Source of the DNA: Variovorax paradoxus
GTDB taxonomy: Bacteria; Pseudomonadota; Gammaproteobacteria; Burkholderiales; Burkholderiaceae_C
Assembly (NCBI RefSeq): GCF_009755665.1
Contig: NZ_CP046622.1
Span: 372,001 to 436,000 of the forward strand
DNA: 64,000 nucleotides
Direction of reading: 5' to 3'
Made by a program: the position numbers and the translations under genes. The notes under the pieces were generated by a model. The model saw only the letters and a program-made list of their open reading frames with translations. It did no database searches and had not been told where the DNA came from. Shown here one piece after another: positions 50,639 to 60,071 of this stretch; position 1 is the first letter of the stretch, and every line of letters starts with the position of its first letter.

Positions 50639-51559
50639 TCACGACCGCGCCGAAAAGAGGCCGGAGGGCCGGAAGATGAGGACGACCACCATCAGCGCAT
50701 ACATCGCCACTTCGGCGAACAGCGGACCCAGGTCGGCGGCCGTGGCCGGCGGCAGCGTGGCGCGCAGCAGCATCGGCACGAAGGCGCGGCCGATGGTGTC
50801 GACCACGCCCACCAGCAGGGCGGCCACGAAGGCGCCGCGCACCGAGCCGATGCCGCCGATCACCAGCACCACCAGCGCCGGAATCAGGATGGCTTCGCCC
50901 ATGCCCACCTGCACCGCGACGATGGGCCCCATCAGCGCGCCGGCCAGTGCAGCCAGCGCCGCGCCGAGCAGGAACACGCCGTTGAAGATGCGGCCCACGC
51001 GCACACCCATCAGCTCGGCCATCGGCCGGTCTGAAGCGCCGGCGCGCACCCGCATGCCGATGCGCGTGTGATTGACCAACAGGTACAGCGCGAGCGCCAC
51101 CAGCAGACCGCCGGCAAGGATCACGAGGCGATACGCCGGGTAGGGCAGGCCGTCGACCAGATTGATTGGCCCGGACAGCGCGGCCGGTGTCGGTGCCATC
51201 ACCGGCGACGGCCCCCAGGTCATCTTGACGATGTCGTCCGCCACCAGGATGACGCCGAAGGTGGCGAGCACCTGCGCGAGGTGGTCGCGTGTGTACAGGC
51301 GCCGCATCAGCAGCACTTCGAGCAGCAGCGCCACCACCACCGTCACCGCCACCGCGATGACGATGGCTGCGGTGAACGAACCGGTGCGCGTGTGCGCCTC
51401 GGCGGCCACGTAGGCGCCCGACATGAAGAGCGAGCCATGCGCCAGGTTCAGCACGTCCATGATGCCGAACACCAGCGTGAGCCCCGCCGCCAGCAGGAAC
51501 AGCATCAGCCCATAGCCGAGGCCGTTGAGCAGTTGCTCGAGAACGAGGATGCCGCTCAC
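50639..51559 (-). CDS. livH: LivH-type ABC permease
   Basis: 306 residues from the GTG at 51559, which overlaps the TGA of the binding-protein gene (GTGA); a GTG at 51571 is the alternative. LivH blocks: LEQLLNGLGYGLMLFLLAAG, LTLVFGIMDVLNLAHGSLFM, and the loop ASDRPMAELMGVRVGRIFNG. About eight helices. It forms the channel with LivM. The operon order is binding protein, livH, livM, livG, livF. Confidence 0.9.
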   Translation of the reverse strand: MSGILVLEQLLNGLGYGLMLFLLAAGLTLVFGIMDVLNLAHGSLFMSGAYVAAEAHTRTGSFTAAIVIAVAVTVVVALLLEVLLMRRLYTRDHLAQVLATFGVILVADDIVKMTWGPSPVMAPTPAALSGPINLVDGLPYPAYRLVILAGGLLVALALYLLVNHTRIGMRVRAGASDRPMAELMGVRVGRIFNGVFLLGAALAALAGALMGPIVAVQVGMGEAILIPALVVLVIGGIGSVRGAFVAALLVGVVDTIGRAFVPMLLRATLPPATAADLGPLFAEVAMYALMVVVLIFRPSGLFSARS

Positions 51560-52761
51560 TTGAGGGGGCACTTTGCGGCGTACGAGTCGCCGTAGTTCGT
51601 GAGAACGGTATTGATCAGCTTGTTCGTGACCTTGCCCTGCGCATCCTTGCCGATCACGCGCAGGTAGAAGTTCTCGATCGGAAAGTGATTGTTCGCATAC
51701 TTGAAGGTGCCGCGCGTCGAAGCGTAGTTGGCCTTCTTCAGTGCGGCCACCACGGCTTCGCGGTTCTGCGCGTTGCCGCCGGCCTGCTTCACGGCGGCGT
51801 CCATTGCAAGAATGGCGTCATAGGCCTGCGCTGCGTATACCGATGGATAGCGGCCGTTGTATTCCTTTCGGAAGGCGGCCACGAAGGCCTTGTTGGCGGC
51901 GTTGTCCAGGTCGTGCGCCCAGTGCGAGGTGTTGAACAGGCCGAGCATCGGTTCGCCCACGGCGCCGATCACGTCCTCGTCGGCCGAGAAGCCGCTGGTC
52001 ACGAGCGTGATGTCCTTCGAGAGGCCGGCGCCGACGAACTGCTTGATGAAGTTGATGCCCATTGCGCCGGGCAGGAAGAAGTAGATCGAGTCGGGCTTGG
52101 CCGCGCGCAACTGCGCGAGCTCGGCCGCGTAGTCGATCTGGCCGAGCTTGGTGTAGAGCTCGTCGGCCACCTGGCCCTTGAACTGGCGCTTGAAGCCGCC
52201 CAGAGCGTCCTTGCCGGCGGGATAGTTCGGCGCAATGAGCACGGTCTTCTTGAAGCCGCGGTCCTGCGCGAACTTGCCGGCGGCCTCATGGAACTGGTCG
52301 TTCTGGTAGGCGGTGCCGAAGAAGAACGCATTGCACTGTGCGCCCGCAAACTGGCTGGGGCCGGCGTTGGCCGAAAGATAGGGCACCTTGGCGTTGAACA
52401 GCGTCGGGCCGACGGCCAGCGCCACGTTGGAGCCGATGGGACCGCTGAAAATATCGATCTTGTCGCGCTGGATCATGCGGTCGACCAGCTGCTTGGCCTG
52501 GTCGGGGCTGCCGGCCATGTCGGCCTGCACAAACTCCACGTCCTGCCCGCCGAGCTTGCCGCCCAGCTGCTTGATGCCAAGCGCAAAGCCGTCGCGCGCC
52601 TCGGCGCCCAACGCCGCGAACGGACCCGAAATGTCGAGTGCCAGGCCCACCTTGACCGGCGCGGCCATGGCGGAGACCGCACCGCCAAGGGCTGCACCGC
52701 AGAGCAGCAGCGAAAGCAGGGTGCGCGGCAGCGCGGGCAACTTCGGGGACGGGTGGCTCAT
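51556..52761 (-). CDS. ABC substrate-binding protein (LivK type)
   Basis: 401 residues from the Met at 52761. The signal peptide (LPRTLLSLLLCGAALGGAVS) ends AMAA. Mature blocks: VKVGLALDISGPFAALGAEA, VEFVQADMAGSPDQAKQLVD, VPYLSANAGPSQFAGAQCNA, KKTVLIAPNYPAGKDALGGF and YPSVYAAQAYDAILAMDAAV. It binds an amino acid, amide or aromatic acid in the periplasm and heads the operon. The long upstream extension of the frame is not used. The ligand is not determinable. Confidence 0.9.
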   Translation of the reverse strand: MSHPSPKLPALPRTLLSLLLCGAALGGAVSAMAAPVKVGLALDISGPFAALGAEARDGFALGIKQLGGKLGGQDVEFVQADMAGSPDQAKQLVDRMIQRDKIDIFSGPIGSNVALAVGPTLFNAKVPYLSANAGPSQFAGAQCNAFFFGTAYQNDQFHEAAGKFAQDRGFKKTVLIAPNYPAGKDALGGFKRQFKGQVADELYTKLGQIDYAAELAQLRAAKPDSIYFFLPGAMGINFIKQFVGAGLSKDITLVTSGFSADEDVIGAVGEPMLGLFNTSHWAHDLDNAANKAFVAAFRKEYNGRYPSVYAAQAYDAILAMDAAVKQAGGNAQNREAVVAALKKANYASTRGTFKYANNHFPIENFYLRVIGKDAQGKVTNKLINTVLTNYGDSYAAKCPLK

Positions 52762-52934
52762 GGGTTCTCCAGGGCAAAGAAAGGGTGAAACGATGTCCTT
52801 GGCACCGCGCCATGCGGTGCCAAGGACATCGAACAGTTGATAGCTAAATACTTTAACCATAAACAATTCGGTGTCAACGGTGCTAGCACGAATGGTGCCA
52901 GTGAATCGTGTCACTTCCTGGTGCGCGGATCGCC

Positions 52935-53174
52935 TCAGCCGAAGGGGCTGGCCGTGGCAAACCACAGGCCGATGCCGGTGGCGATGATGAACGCGCCGTC
53001 GGTCACGCCCGCCACCAGAAAGAACTTGGTCTGCAGCGCGTCGATCATCTCGGGTTGGCGCGCGCTGCTTTCGAGAAACTTCTGCCCGACGAGCGCAATA
53101 CCCAGGCAGGAACCAAGCGCCGCGATGCCGATCAGCAGGGCCACTGCAAGCGGAAGGATGTTGAAGCCGGTCAT
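52935..53174 (-). CDS. atpE: Lone ATP synthase F0 subunit c
   Basis: 79 residues, the full subunit c length, with GAGAAAAC upstream. Two helices: LPLAVALLIGIAALGSCLGI (glycine-rich) and FFLVAGVTDGAFIIATGIGL. The polar loop is SSARQPEMIDALQTK, the family A-R-Q-P motif. The essential ion-binding carboxylate is the Asp in VTDGAF. In Burkholderiales atpE lies inside atpBEFHAGDC; here no other atp gene is present, and neighbours are a liv operon and the 1573-residue exported protein. It is either a paralogue or a moved copy; a chromosomal second copy cannot be checked here. Confidence 0.85.
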   Translation of the reverse strand: MTGFNILPLAVALLIGIAALGSCLGIALVGQKFLESSARQPEMIDALQTKFFLVAGVTDGAFIIATGIGLWFATASPFG

Positions 53175-53263
53175 GGTGTTTTCTCCTGGTTGGTTGATCG
53201 ATGGAGGTACTTTCTCAAAGCGGGTGCGTGCGGTCCATGACGCCGGAGGTCATCGGCAGGACG

Positions 53264-53294
53264 AAAAAAAGCCGGCCGCGAGAGGCGGCCGGCT
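53264..53294 (-). terminator. Rho-independent terminator of the 1573-residue gene
   Basis: On the minus strand AGCCGGCCGC-loop-GCGGCCGGCT forms a 10-bp perfect stem with a 5-base loop, followed by six Ts (53264-53269 on the plus strand are As). It is 20 bases after the stop. Confidence 0.85.
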
Positions 53295-53313
53295 TTCAAG
53301 GAACGTCAGCGCG

Positions 53314-56300
53314 TCAGGGCAGCTGGGTCCAGTTCTGGTTCGTGCCGCCGTTGCAGGTCCAGGTGATGAGCGCGGTGTCCTGCGCCGTCGCGCCGCCAGG
53401 CACGTCCAGGCACGAGCCCGAGGCGCGGTTGCGGATGCTTCCGCCCACCAGGCTCCACTGCGCCGTGTTGCCGGCCGAGCAGGCCACCTGCACCACGGGC
53501 GCATTGGTGGTCGCCGTGCCGTTCTGCGCCAGGCACAGCCCGCTGTGCTCGGCCACGAACTGCACGTAGCCGCCGGTGATGCTGTTCACCGTGAACTTCT
53601 CGTTGCCCGCGTTGCCGCAGGGCCACTGCACAGCCGTGGTGCCGCTGGTGGTGAGCGCGCCCTTGATGTTCACGCACATCGTGGGGTTCAGGTCGGAGCG
53701 CAGGCGCGTGACCACGGCCGGGGCCGTGTCCAGCGATCGCACGTACTCGCGCAGCGCCACCACGTCCGTTGCCGGCAAGCTCGATGCGTTGCCGTGGCCG
53801 CCGCTCAGTACATCCTGCAAGGTGGCGGCCTGTCCGTTGTGGAAGAAGGCCGTGGTGTTCCAGGTGCCCGAGAGCGTAGGCGTGTCGAAACCCAGGCCCG
53901 CCAGCGGCTGGTTGATGCCCTTGCCGGAGGAAAGCTGGATCGTGCCCACGTCGTGCCTGAGGCCGTCGCGGAAGGTGCCACCGGTGTGGCAGGTGGCGCA
54001 CTGCGCCGTGTTGAACACGGTCTGGCCCCGCACCGCCTCCACGCTCAGGCTGCCGTCCGCCGCACGCGCCGGGCTGCGCATGTACTTGTTCAGCGAACTC
54101 AGGTAGGCCGCAAGGTCGTCCAGCTGCGCATTCTTGCCGGCCTTGGGCGCGCCCAGCGGATCGGACGTGGCCGCGAAGTCGGCATTGCTCAAGAAGCCCG
54201 TTCCGCCGAACTCGTTGCGGATGTCGTTCTCGAAGTCCTGCACCTCGTCGAAGTTGGCGGTCCAGTGCATCTTGCCGTGGCCCGCGCCGCGCTTGCCCAT
54301 GAGGCTGATGGTGCGTCGGAGGCCTTCGCCGCGCTGGGTGAAGTCCCACACCATGCCGTCGTCGCCGCCGTCGGCATGGCAGCTTGCGCACGAGATGTAG
54401 TTGTCCTTGCTCATGCGCCGGTCGGAGGCGTTGTAGAACACCTGCTTGCCGCGCAAGGCCGCGGCCGCCATCGGCTCCTGCGCCACCGTCGGCACGTTCT
54501 GCAGGAAGGTTGCGGCATTGGTCTCCGAGCTCAGCACCAGGGCCACGTCGTGCACCGATACCGAGCGCGCCAGGAAGTTGTTGACGAACAGCCGCTTGCG
54601 TGCCGCGTCCAGGTACAGGCCGTGCGGCGCGCTGCTGGCGTTGATCTCGCCGCGCACCGCGCGGCTGTAGGGGTCGACGATGGCCACGCGGTTGCCTTCC
54701 ATCTGCGCCACGAACAGGTAGTCTCCCGATGGAGAGAACAGCGCGGCGCGCGCGGGTGCGCGGTCGTCGAAGTCGATCTGCTCGTCGAACACTTCAGCGG
54801 CGGTCTGCAGGTTGACCTGCGAGAGGATGGAGCGCACCGTCTGGTCGTGCAGCAGGTTGTTGCCGTCCCTGAACTTGCCGCGCACGATGTTGTCCTTCTT
54901 CGAAGGCAGTACAGCGCGCCTGCCGTCGGGCGAGATCACGACCTGGCTCAGGTAGTTGGCCACGCCGCGCGCGCGGCTCTCGGTGTCGACCGTGGTGGTG
55001 TCCACCGGCAGCGCGATGGCGGTCATCGCGCTCATGCTCTGCAGGTTCACCTTGTGCAACTGGCCGCCGGTCATCTTCGACTTGAAGCGGGTGACATACG
55101 CCACCTGTGCGTCCGAGCTCACCGCAATGCCGCGCAGGCTGCCTTCGAGCGCGACCGCGCCGGTGGTGGCGCCGTTGCTCGGGTCGAAGCTCATCAGCAC
55201 CGACTTGCTCTCCAGCGTCAGCAGGCCCTTCGTACCGTCGGGCGTGAAGGCCACGCCGTAGGGGCCGCTGCCGTAGGCCAGCGGCACCGTGGCCGAGAGG
55301 CTGCCGTCGGCCGCGCTGAGCGCCACCAGCTTGTCTTCGCCCTGCACCGTGACCCAGATGCGTCCATCGGGGCCCACCGCCAGCGTCTTCGGCTCGTCGC
55401 CCACGCGCACTTCCCAGCGCTTGGCCAGGGTTTGTGCGTCGATGGCGGCGACCGTGCCGCTGTCGGGGTTGACCGAGTAGACCGAATTCGCATCGCCCGC
55501 GATGTTGGTGGTGTGCGTGGGCGCCCGCGGCGTGGTTGGGGCGATCACCGTGAGGTTGTAGGTGTAGAAGGTCTCGCGCCCGCTCGCGTCGCGCACCGTG
55601 AGCGTCACGGTGTAGTGGCCCGGCCGCGTGTAGGTGTAGGTATAGCGCGGCTGGGTGGAGTAGGCCGTCTGCGTGCCGTCGCCGAAGTTCCAGCGGAACT
55701 GCGCGCCGCCGCTGCCGAGCGTGGCCGGGTCGAACACCAGCTGGCCGTTGACGATCTTCGGCCCGCCGCCGATGCCGGGGTCCCCGATGACGGCTTGCCC
55801 GCGCAGCGTGGCCACCTGGCCGTCGGTAAGCACGCGGCTGTACACGCGCACTTCCGCCAGCGTGCCCTTGAACAGATCGGTGTTGCCCTGGATCTGGCCC
55901 ATGACCTGGAACTTGTTCGCCAGCCCCTTGGTGCCGGTGAGACCCGTGGAGCTGGTCTTCACGCCGTCCACGTACATGGTCTGCGCGCCCGAGGCCGCGT
56001 CGCGGGTCATTACGACGTGGTGCCAGTTGCCGTCGTTCACGGCCGCCTGCGAACGGGTGCCCGGGTTGTTGGTGGCCTTGTTGGCCACCGAGAGATTCAT
56101 GAAGCCGCTGCCGTCGATCCAGCCCCAGAACACATCGTCCGCGCCGTTGGCCTGGTCGCGCCCGAAGATCCCGGGCGCGGTCCACGGGTTGGCGCTGCCG
56201 GCCTGCGTGGTCTTCATGTAGAAGCTCAGCGAGGCGGTGCCGCCGAGCACCGTGGCGACGGTGTCGTTCTTCAGCGGCACGCCGGCGGTGCGCGCCGCGA

Positions 56301-58035
56301 AGTTCATGCCGATGCTCTCGAACGCATCGCCCGACGCCGGCGTGCCGTTGTTGCTGCCGATCTGGTCGGAGAGGTTGCCCGCCAGCGTCCAGTAGTGCTG
56401 CAGGTTGATGTCGGTCGCGTTGCCGGTGTTGAAGACCGACTTGAAGTCGGCGCCGATGGCATTGCCCGCATAGTCCTTCACGCCGTTGGCGGGCAGGAAC
56501 ACCTCGTAGCTGGTGCCCGGCTGCAGAGGCTGCTCGGGGTGGAAGTTGATGATGCCCAGCTGCACGCTGTAGGTGCCCGCGAGCGTGTTGCCGCCCACCG
56601 CGCGCACGACGAAGGTGTTGGCGTTGACGCTCTCGGGGCGGATGTTGTCGGTCATGCCGATGCCGATGCGCGAGGTGAGCGCCTGCTGCTTCGCGCCGTT
56701 GGCCGGCGAAACCTGTTTCACTTCAGGCTTGGTGATGTCGGGGTCTACCGCATGCACGACGAAGCCGCTGCCTGAGCCGTGGTCGTTGCCCACGAAGACG
56801 AGGTTGCCGAACATCGCAACCTGGCCGTTGTCCGAATGCGAGAAGTTCGGGTCGTCCTCGCGCAAGATGCTGCCGCGGCCCACCTCCACATGGTTCAGCG
56901 GATTGCTCACGTCGACCTTGTGGATGCGCGTTTGCGCGCCCTGGATGACGTAGTTGTCCTGCGTGGCGCAGTACAGCTGCTCGTCGATGACCAGCCGGTT
57001 GTCCTCGGCCACGAAGCGCGAGCGGTCGCCCAGGTCGTAGCTGTACATCTTGGCGCCGCCGCCGCGCGTCGAGACGTGCAGGCTCTTGCCGTCGAAGCAG
57101 GTGGCGTAGTAGAACGGCGTGGTGCCCACAATGGAATCGAGCACCTTGGGGTTGAGCGGGTCGGAGATGTCGAGGCTCGCGAACCCGCCGTTGCTTTCCA
57201 TCGCGGTCAGCACCATGTGGTTGCCCATGGTGAAGATCGGGCCGATCCGGAAGTTGCCGAGCTCACCCGTGGGCACCGGGTTGGGCTTGCCCGCGCCGCG
57301 GTTCGCAACCACGGCGTTTGCCGGGTCCGTCGCGTCGACAATGAACATGCCGCGCCCCGCCGAGGCCACGTACAGGTAGGGCGCCTGCCACCAGAGCTGC
57401 CAGGCGACATTCTCGTAGTCGCCGGAGTTGACGCCAGGCAGCGCCAGCTTCTTCACCTGCTTGATGTCGTTGATGTCGGTGAAGTCCCAGAACTCCACTC
57501 CGTTGATGCTGGGCAGCACCACGTACGTCTTGCCGCCGATCTTGGCCGTGCCGAAGGAGTGCGTTTCGCGGAACTCCTTGGTGCGGGCCTCGGGTTCGTA
57601 GATCTTCTTGACCAGCTGGATCTGGCGCGGGTTCGACACGTCGTACAGCAGGAAGCCGCCCGGGCCCAGGCCGCTGTCAGGCGCGAACGAGGTGAGGAAG
57701 TAGCCGTTGATCATGATGCCCGCGTTCATGCCGTAGTCCTTGCGGCCGGGGTACGTGGCGGGCACCTCGCGCGACTCGTAGGCGCTGCTGTGCGCCGGAT
57801 CGAGCGGGTGGTTGGGGCTGGTGATCATCGACACGGGCTTGAACAGCTCGGCCGATGTGTAGGTGAGGTTGCCGAGGCCCGGCCCCTGCAGCGGGAGCGG
57901 GTCGGCCATGGCTTCGGCAACCGCCGTCGCCATGTTGTCGAGGGTGGTCATCGGGCTGACCCCGGTGACGGCCGCATGCGTCAGCAATGTGACGAGCGGG
58001 GCCAGGAACGCCATCAAGAAATACCGGATCTTCAT
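53314..58035 (-). CDS. Exported multidomain di-heme protein with lectin and propeller domains
   Basis: 1573 residues; AGGAGGCG-like site (GGAGG) five bases before the ATG. Signal peptide MKIRYFLMAFLAPLVTLLTH. Domains in order: a propeller of LVIVD-type repeats (about 60-430; FLLYDVSNPRQIQLVKKI, GMFIVDATDPAN, GFASLDISDPLNP); a Big-like Ig domain (433-535; KPEVKQVSPANGAKQQA); a LamG domain (546-741; NWHHVVMTRDAASGAQTMYV); a PKD domain (about 750-835; FRWNFGDGTQ); a YVTN-type propeller (841-1190); a MauG/cytochrome c peroxidase-like region with hemes at C1216-A-S-C-H and C1346-A-T-C-H; and a ricin-B-type lectin end (1445-1573; QxW-like repeats). Probably secreted and binds sugar polymer while doing oxidative chemistry. 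Monocistronic. Confidence 0.85.
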   Translation of the reverse strand: MKIRYFLMAFLAPLVTLLTHAAVTGVSPMTTLDNMATAVAEAMADPLPLQGPGLGNLTYTSAELFKPVSMITSPNHPLDPAHSSAYESREVPATYPGRKDYGMNAGIMINGYFLTSFAPDSGLGPGGFLLYDVSNPRQIQLVKKIYEPEARTKEFRETHSFGTAKIGGKTYVVLPSINGVEFWDFTDINDIKQVKKLALPGVNSGDYENVAWQLWWQAPYLYVASAGRGMFIVDATDPANAVVANRGAGKPNPVPTGELGNFRIGPIFTMGNHMVLTAMESNGGFASLDISDPLNPKVLDSIVGTTPFYYATCFDGKSLHVSTRGGGAKMYSYDLGDRSRFVAEDNRLVIDEQLYCATQDNYVIQGAQTRIHKVDVSNPLNHVEVGRGSILREDDPNFSHSDNGQVAMFGNLVFVGNDHGSGSGFVVHAVDPDITKPEVKQVSPANGAKQQALTSRIGIGMTDNIRPESVNANTFVVRAVGGNTLAGTYSVQLGIINFHPEQPLQPGTSYEVFLPANGVKDYAGNAIGADFKSVFNTGNATDINLQHYWTLAGNLSDQIGSNNGTPASGDAFESIGMNFAARTAGVPLKNDTVATVLGGTASLSFYMKTTQAGSANPWTAPGIFGRDQANGADDVFWGWIDGSGFMNLSVANKATNNPGTRSQAAVNDGNWHHVVMTRDAASGAQTMYVDGVKTSSTGLTGTKGLANKFQVMGQIQGNTDLFKGTLAEVRVYSRVLTDGQVATLRGQAVIGDPGIGGGPKIVNGQLVFDPATLGSGGAQFRWNFGDGTQTAYSTQPRYTYTYTRPGHYTVTLTVRDASGRETFYTYNLTVIAPTTPRAPTHTTNIAGDANSVYSVNPDSGTVAAIDAQTLAKRWEVRVGDEPKTLAVGPDGRIWVTVQGEDKLVALSAADGSLSATVPLAYGSGPYGVAFTPDGTKGLLTLESKSVLMSFDPSNGATTGAVALEGSLRGIAVSSDAQVAYVTRFKSKMTGGQLHKVNLQSMSAMTAIALPVDTTTVDTESRARGVANYLSQVVISPDGRRAVLPSKKDNIVRGKFRDGNNLLHDQTVRSILSQVNLQTAAEVFDEQIDFDDRAPARAALFSPSGDYLFVAQMEGNRVAIVDPYSRAVRGEINASSAPHGLYLDAARKRLFVNNFLARSVSVHDVALVLSSETNAATFLQNVPTVAQEPMAAAALRGKQVFYNASDRRMSKDNYISCASCHADGGDDGMVWDFTQRGEGLRRTISLMGKRGAGHGKMHWTANFDEVQDFENDIRNEFGGTGFLSNADFAATSDPLGAPKAGKNAQLDDLAAYLSSLNKYMRSPARAADGSLSVEAVRGQTVFNTAQCATCHTGGTFRDGLRHDVGTIQLSSGKGINQPLAGLGFDTPTLSGTWNTTAFFHNGQAATLQDVLSGGHGNASSLPATDVVALREYVRSLDTAPAVVTRLRSDLNPTMCVNIKGALTTSGTTAVQWPCGNAGNEKFTVNSITGGYVQFVAEHSGLCLAQNGTATTNAPVVQVACSAGNTAQWSLVGGSIRNRASGSCLDVPGGATAQDTALITWTCNGGTNQNWTQLP

Positions 58036-58185
58036 CGTCGCCTCCAGATTGTTAGAAGTTCGCAGGGCAACCCGTTGCTCGACCCCTCTCCAGTGCGCGC
58101 GCAGGACGCACCCCGGCAGGCGACGGGTGCATCGCCTGCCGTGCTGATTTCTTCTTGGTTCTTGCGCCGGCGCTCGCTCTTTGTC

Positions 58186-59037
58186 TTACTTGGCGCCGCC
58201 CGATTCGTAGAGGGCCCAGGCCTCCCTGGCACTCGCGCCGCGGTGGATCATGGCCATCAGCGCGTTCACCACCGCGGAGGGGTTGGCGTGCTGGTACACG
58301 TTGCGCCCGTACACCATGCCGACGGCACCCTGGTCCAGCAGTGCGCGCGAGCGCGCGAACACCTGCTGCAGGTCTTCGCGCCCGCCGCCGCGCACGAGCA
58401 CCGGGCAACGCGCCGCCTGCACCACGCGGTGGAAGTCGGCAGGGTCGCTGGTCGGGTCGGCCTTGACGATGTCGGCGCCCATTTCGCGCGCAAGGCGCAC
58501 CAGCGTGACGATTTTTTCGGCGTCGCCGTCGACCTGGTAGCGGCTGCCCGGCGTGGGCGACTGCATCACCAGCGGCTCGATCATCAGCGGCATGCCGTAG
58601 CGGTCGCAGTCGGCACGCACGCGCGCGATGTTCTGCACGCACTGGCGAAACAGGTCGGGCTCGTTCGGCAGCATGAAGAGGTTGACCACCACGCAGGCCG
58701 CGTCGCGCTGCACGGCCGGCAGCACCGGGTCATGCTCGTTCTGCAGCTGCGCCCACATCACGCGGTGCAGCGTGGCGTTGTAGGGGTTGCCCATGTCGAT
58801 GCGCATCACCAGTGCGGGCTTGTCGCGGCCGGGGCGGTCCTGCAGCAGGTCGGACTGTCCGTAGTTGAGCTGGATCGCATCGGGCCCGGCGGCCAGGAGC
58901 TTGTCCATGACCTGGGGCATGTCCTCCAGGCCGTCGAGGAACGAGGGCTCGTTGCACACGCCGTGGTCCAGGGCAATGTCCAGGCAGCGGCCGTTGGTCA
59001 GCAGCCGGTTGAGCCGCGCTGTCTTGTCTTTCGACAT
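58186..59037 (-). CDS. DhnA/LsrF-type class I aldolase
   Basis: 283 residues from the Met at 59037. TIM-barrel aldolase of the DhnA/LsrF group: GRCLDIALDHGVCNEPSF, GPDAIQLNYGQSDLL, ADIVKADPTSDPADFHRVVQ with the Schiff-base Lys, CPVLVRGGGREDLQQVFARS and VGMVYGRNVYQHANPSAVV. Homologues are fructose-bisphosphate aldolase, LsrF and sugar-phosphate aldolases. It ends the second sugar operon and probably splits the phosphorylated product of the FGGY kinase. 41 bases follow the AKR stop. Confidence 0.88.
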   Translation of the reverse strand: MSKDKTARLNRLLTNGRCLDIALDHGVCNEPSFLDGLEDMPQVMDKLLAAGPDAIQLNYGQSDLLQDRPGRDKPALVMRIDMGNPYNATLHRVMWAQLQNEHDPVLPAVQRDAACVVVNLFMLPNEPDLFRQCVQNIARVRADCDRYGMPLMIEPLVMQSPTPGSRYQVDGDAEKIVTLVRLAREMGADIVKADPTSDPADFHRVVQAARCPVLVRGGGREDLQQVFARSRALLDQGAVGMVYGRNVYQHANPSAVVNALMAMIHRGASAREAWALYESGGAK

Positions 59038-59078
59038 GGAAAGAACTCCTTGTTGGGGTCGGAAAAAGAAGGGAAAGG

Positions 59079-60071
59079 TCAGGCGAGCGCGCCCAGGTGT
59101 CGCTTGGCCGCGGCGTCGATCTGCCGCAGGGCGTCGTCGCCCAGCTCGACGGCGCCAGCGCCCGCGTTCTCGATGGCCTGCTGGCGCACGCGTGCGCCGC
59201 ACAGCGCCAGGGAGACGGTGCCACGTGCAATGGTCCAGGCAATCATCAACTGGGCGAACGAACAGCCCAGTTGCGTGCGCAGCGGATCGAGCTCTTCGAA
59301 GAAGGCCTTGAGCTTGGAGCGGTTGGCTTCGCTGAAGCGCGGATTGCTCGCACGCTGGTCGTCGCCCTTGAACTCGCGTGCCGGATCGATCGGGCCGGCA
59401 AGCAGGCCGAGCGCGAGCGAGGAGTAGCCCAGCACCGCCACATTGTGCTCGCTGCACAAGGGCGCGAGCGTGGTCTCGATCTCGCGGTCGATCAGGCTGT
59501 AGCGCTCCTGCGCCGCATCGACCGGGCCATGGCGCAGGTACTCGGCAAGCGTCTCGGGGCTCACGTTGCTCACGCCGATGGCGCGGATCTTTCCCTGCTT
59601 CTTCAGCTCCAGCAGCGCATCCATGGTCTCGGCCACCGGCGTAGTGCTGTCCTGCCAGTGCGTGATGTAGAGGTCGATGTAGTCTGTCTGCAGGCGCTTC
59701 AGGCTCTCTTCGCATTCATGGAAGATCGAGTCGCGGCCGAGATAGCGGTACACCGGGTGCCCGTCTTCCTCGAAGAAATGCGTGCCCTTTTGCGTGTGCC
59801 ACACCAGGCCGCACTTGGTGGCGATCACGGCCTCGTGGCGCCACCCCTTGAGCGCCGTGCCCACGATGCTCTCCGAGCGCCCCAGGCCGTAGGCCGGCGC
59901 GGTGTCGATCAGGTTCACGCCCGCGTCCAGGGAGGCCTGGATGGCGACGACGGCCGCCGCGTTGTCCCCGCCGCCCCACATCCACCCGCCCATGGCCCAG
60001 GTGCCCAGGCCGATGGCCGAGCATTCGATGCCCGACGGGCCCAGCGTGGTCTTCTTCATCTCGCTCTTCAT
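59079..60071 (-). CDS. Aldo/keto reductase of the second sugar operon
   Basis: 330 residues from the Met at 60071, overlapping the permease stop by four bases. The catalytic tetrad is D56, Y61, K86 and H138 (LIDTAPAYG, IATKCGL, YITHWQD). The last part of the NADPH site is ALCGARVRQQAIENAGA. This is an AKR11/12-like group acting on sugars or ketones. Position between the transporter and the aldolase suggests it oxidises or reduces the imported sugar. Confidence 0.9.
   Translation of the reverse strand: MKSEMKKTTLGPSGIECSAIGLGTWAMGGWMWGGGDNAAAVVAIQASLDAGVNLIDTAPAYGLGRSESIVGTALKGWRHEAVIATKCGLVWHTQKGTHFFEEDGHPVYRYLGRDSIFHECEESLKRLQTDYIDLYITHWQDSTTPVAETMDALLELKKQGKIRAIGVSNVSPETLAEYLRHGPVDAAQERYSLIDREIETTLAPLCSEHNVAVLGYSSLALGLLAGPIDPAREFKGDDQRASNPRFSEANRSKLKAFFEELDPLRTQLGCSFAQLMIAWTIARGTVSLALCGARVRQQAIENAGAGAVELGDDALRQIDAAAKRHLGALA

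Noticed and set aside
53264..53294. Start of an RNA gene
   Set aside because: The perfect stem with T run directly follows a stop codon, as for a rho-independent terminator.
52837..56775. 1312-codon rightward frame opposite the large exported protein
   Set aside because: It is antisense to a protein with recognisable domains; its translation is Val/His/Arg/Ala-rich and has no domain or ribosome site.
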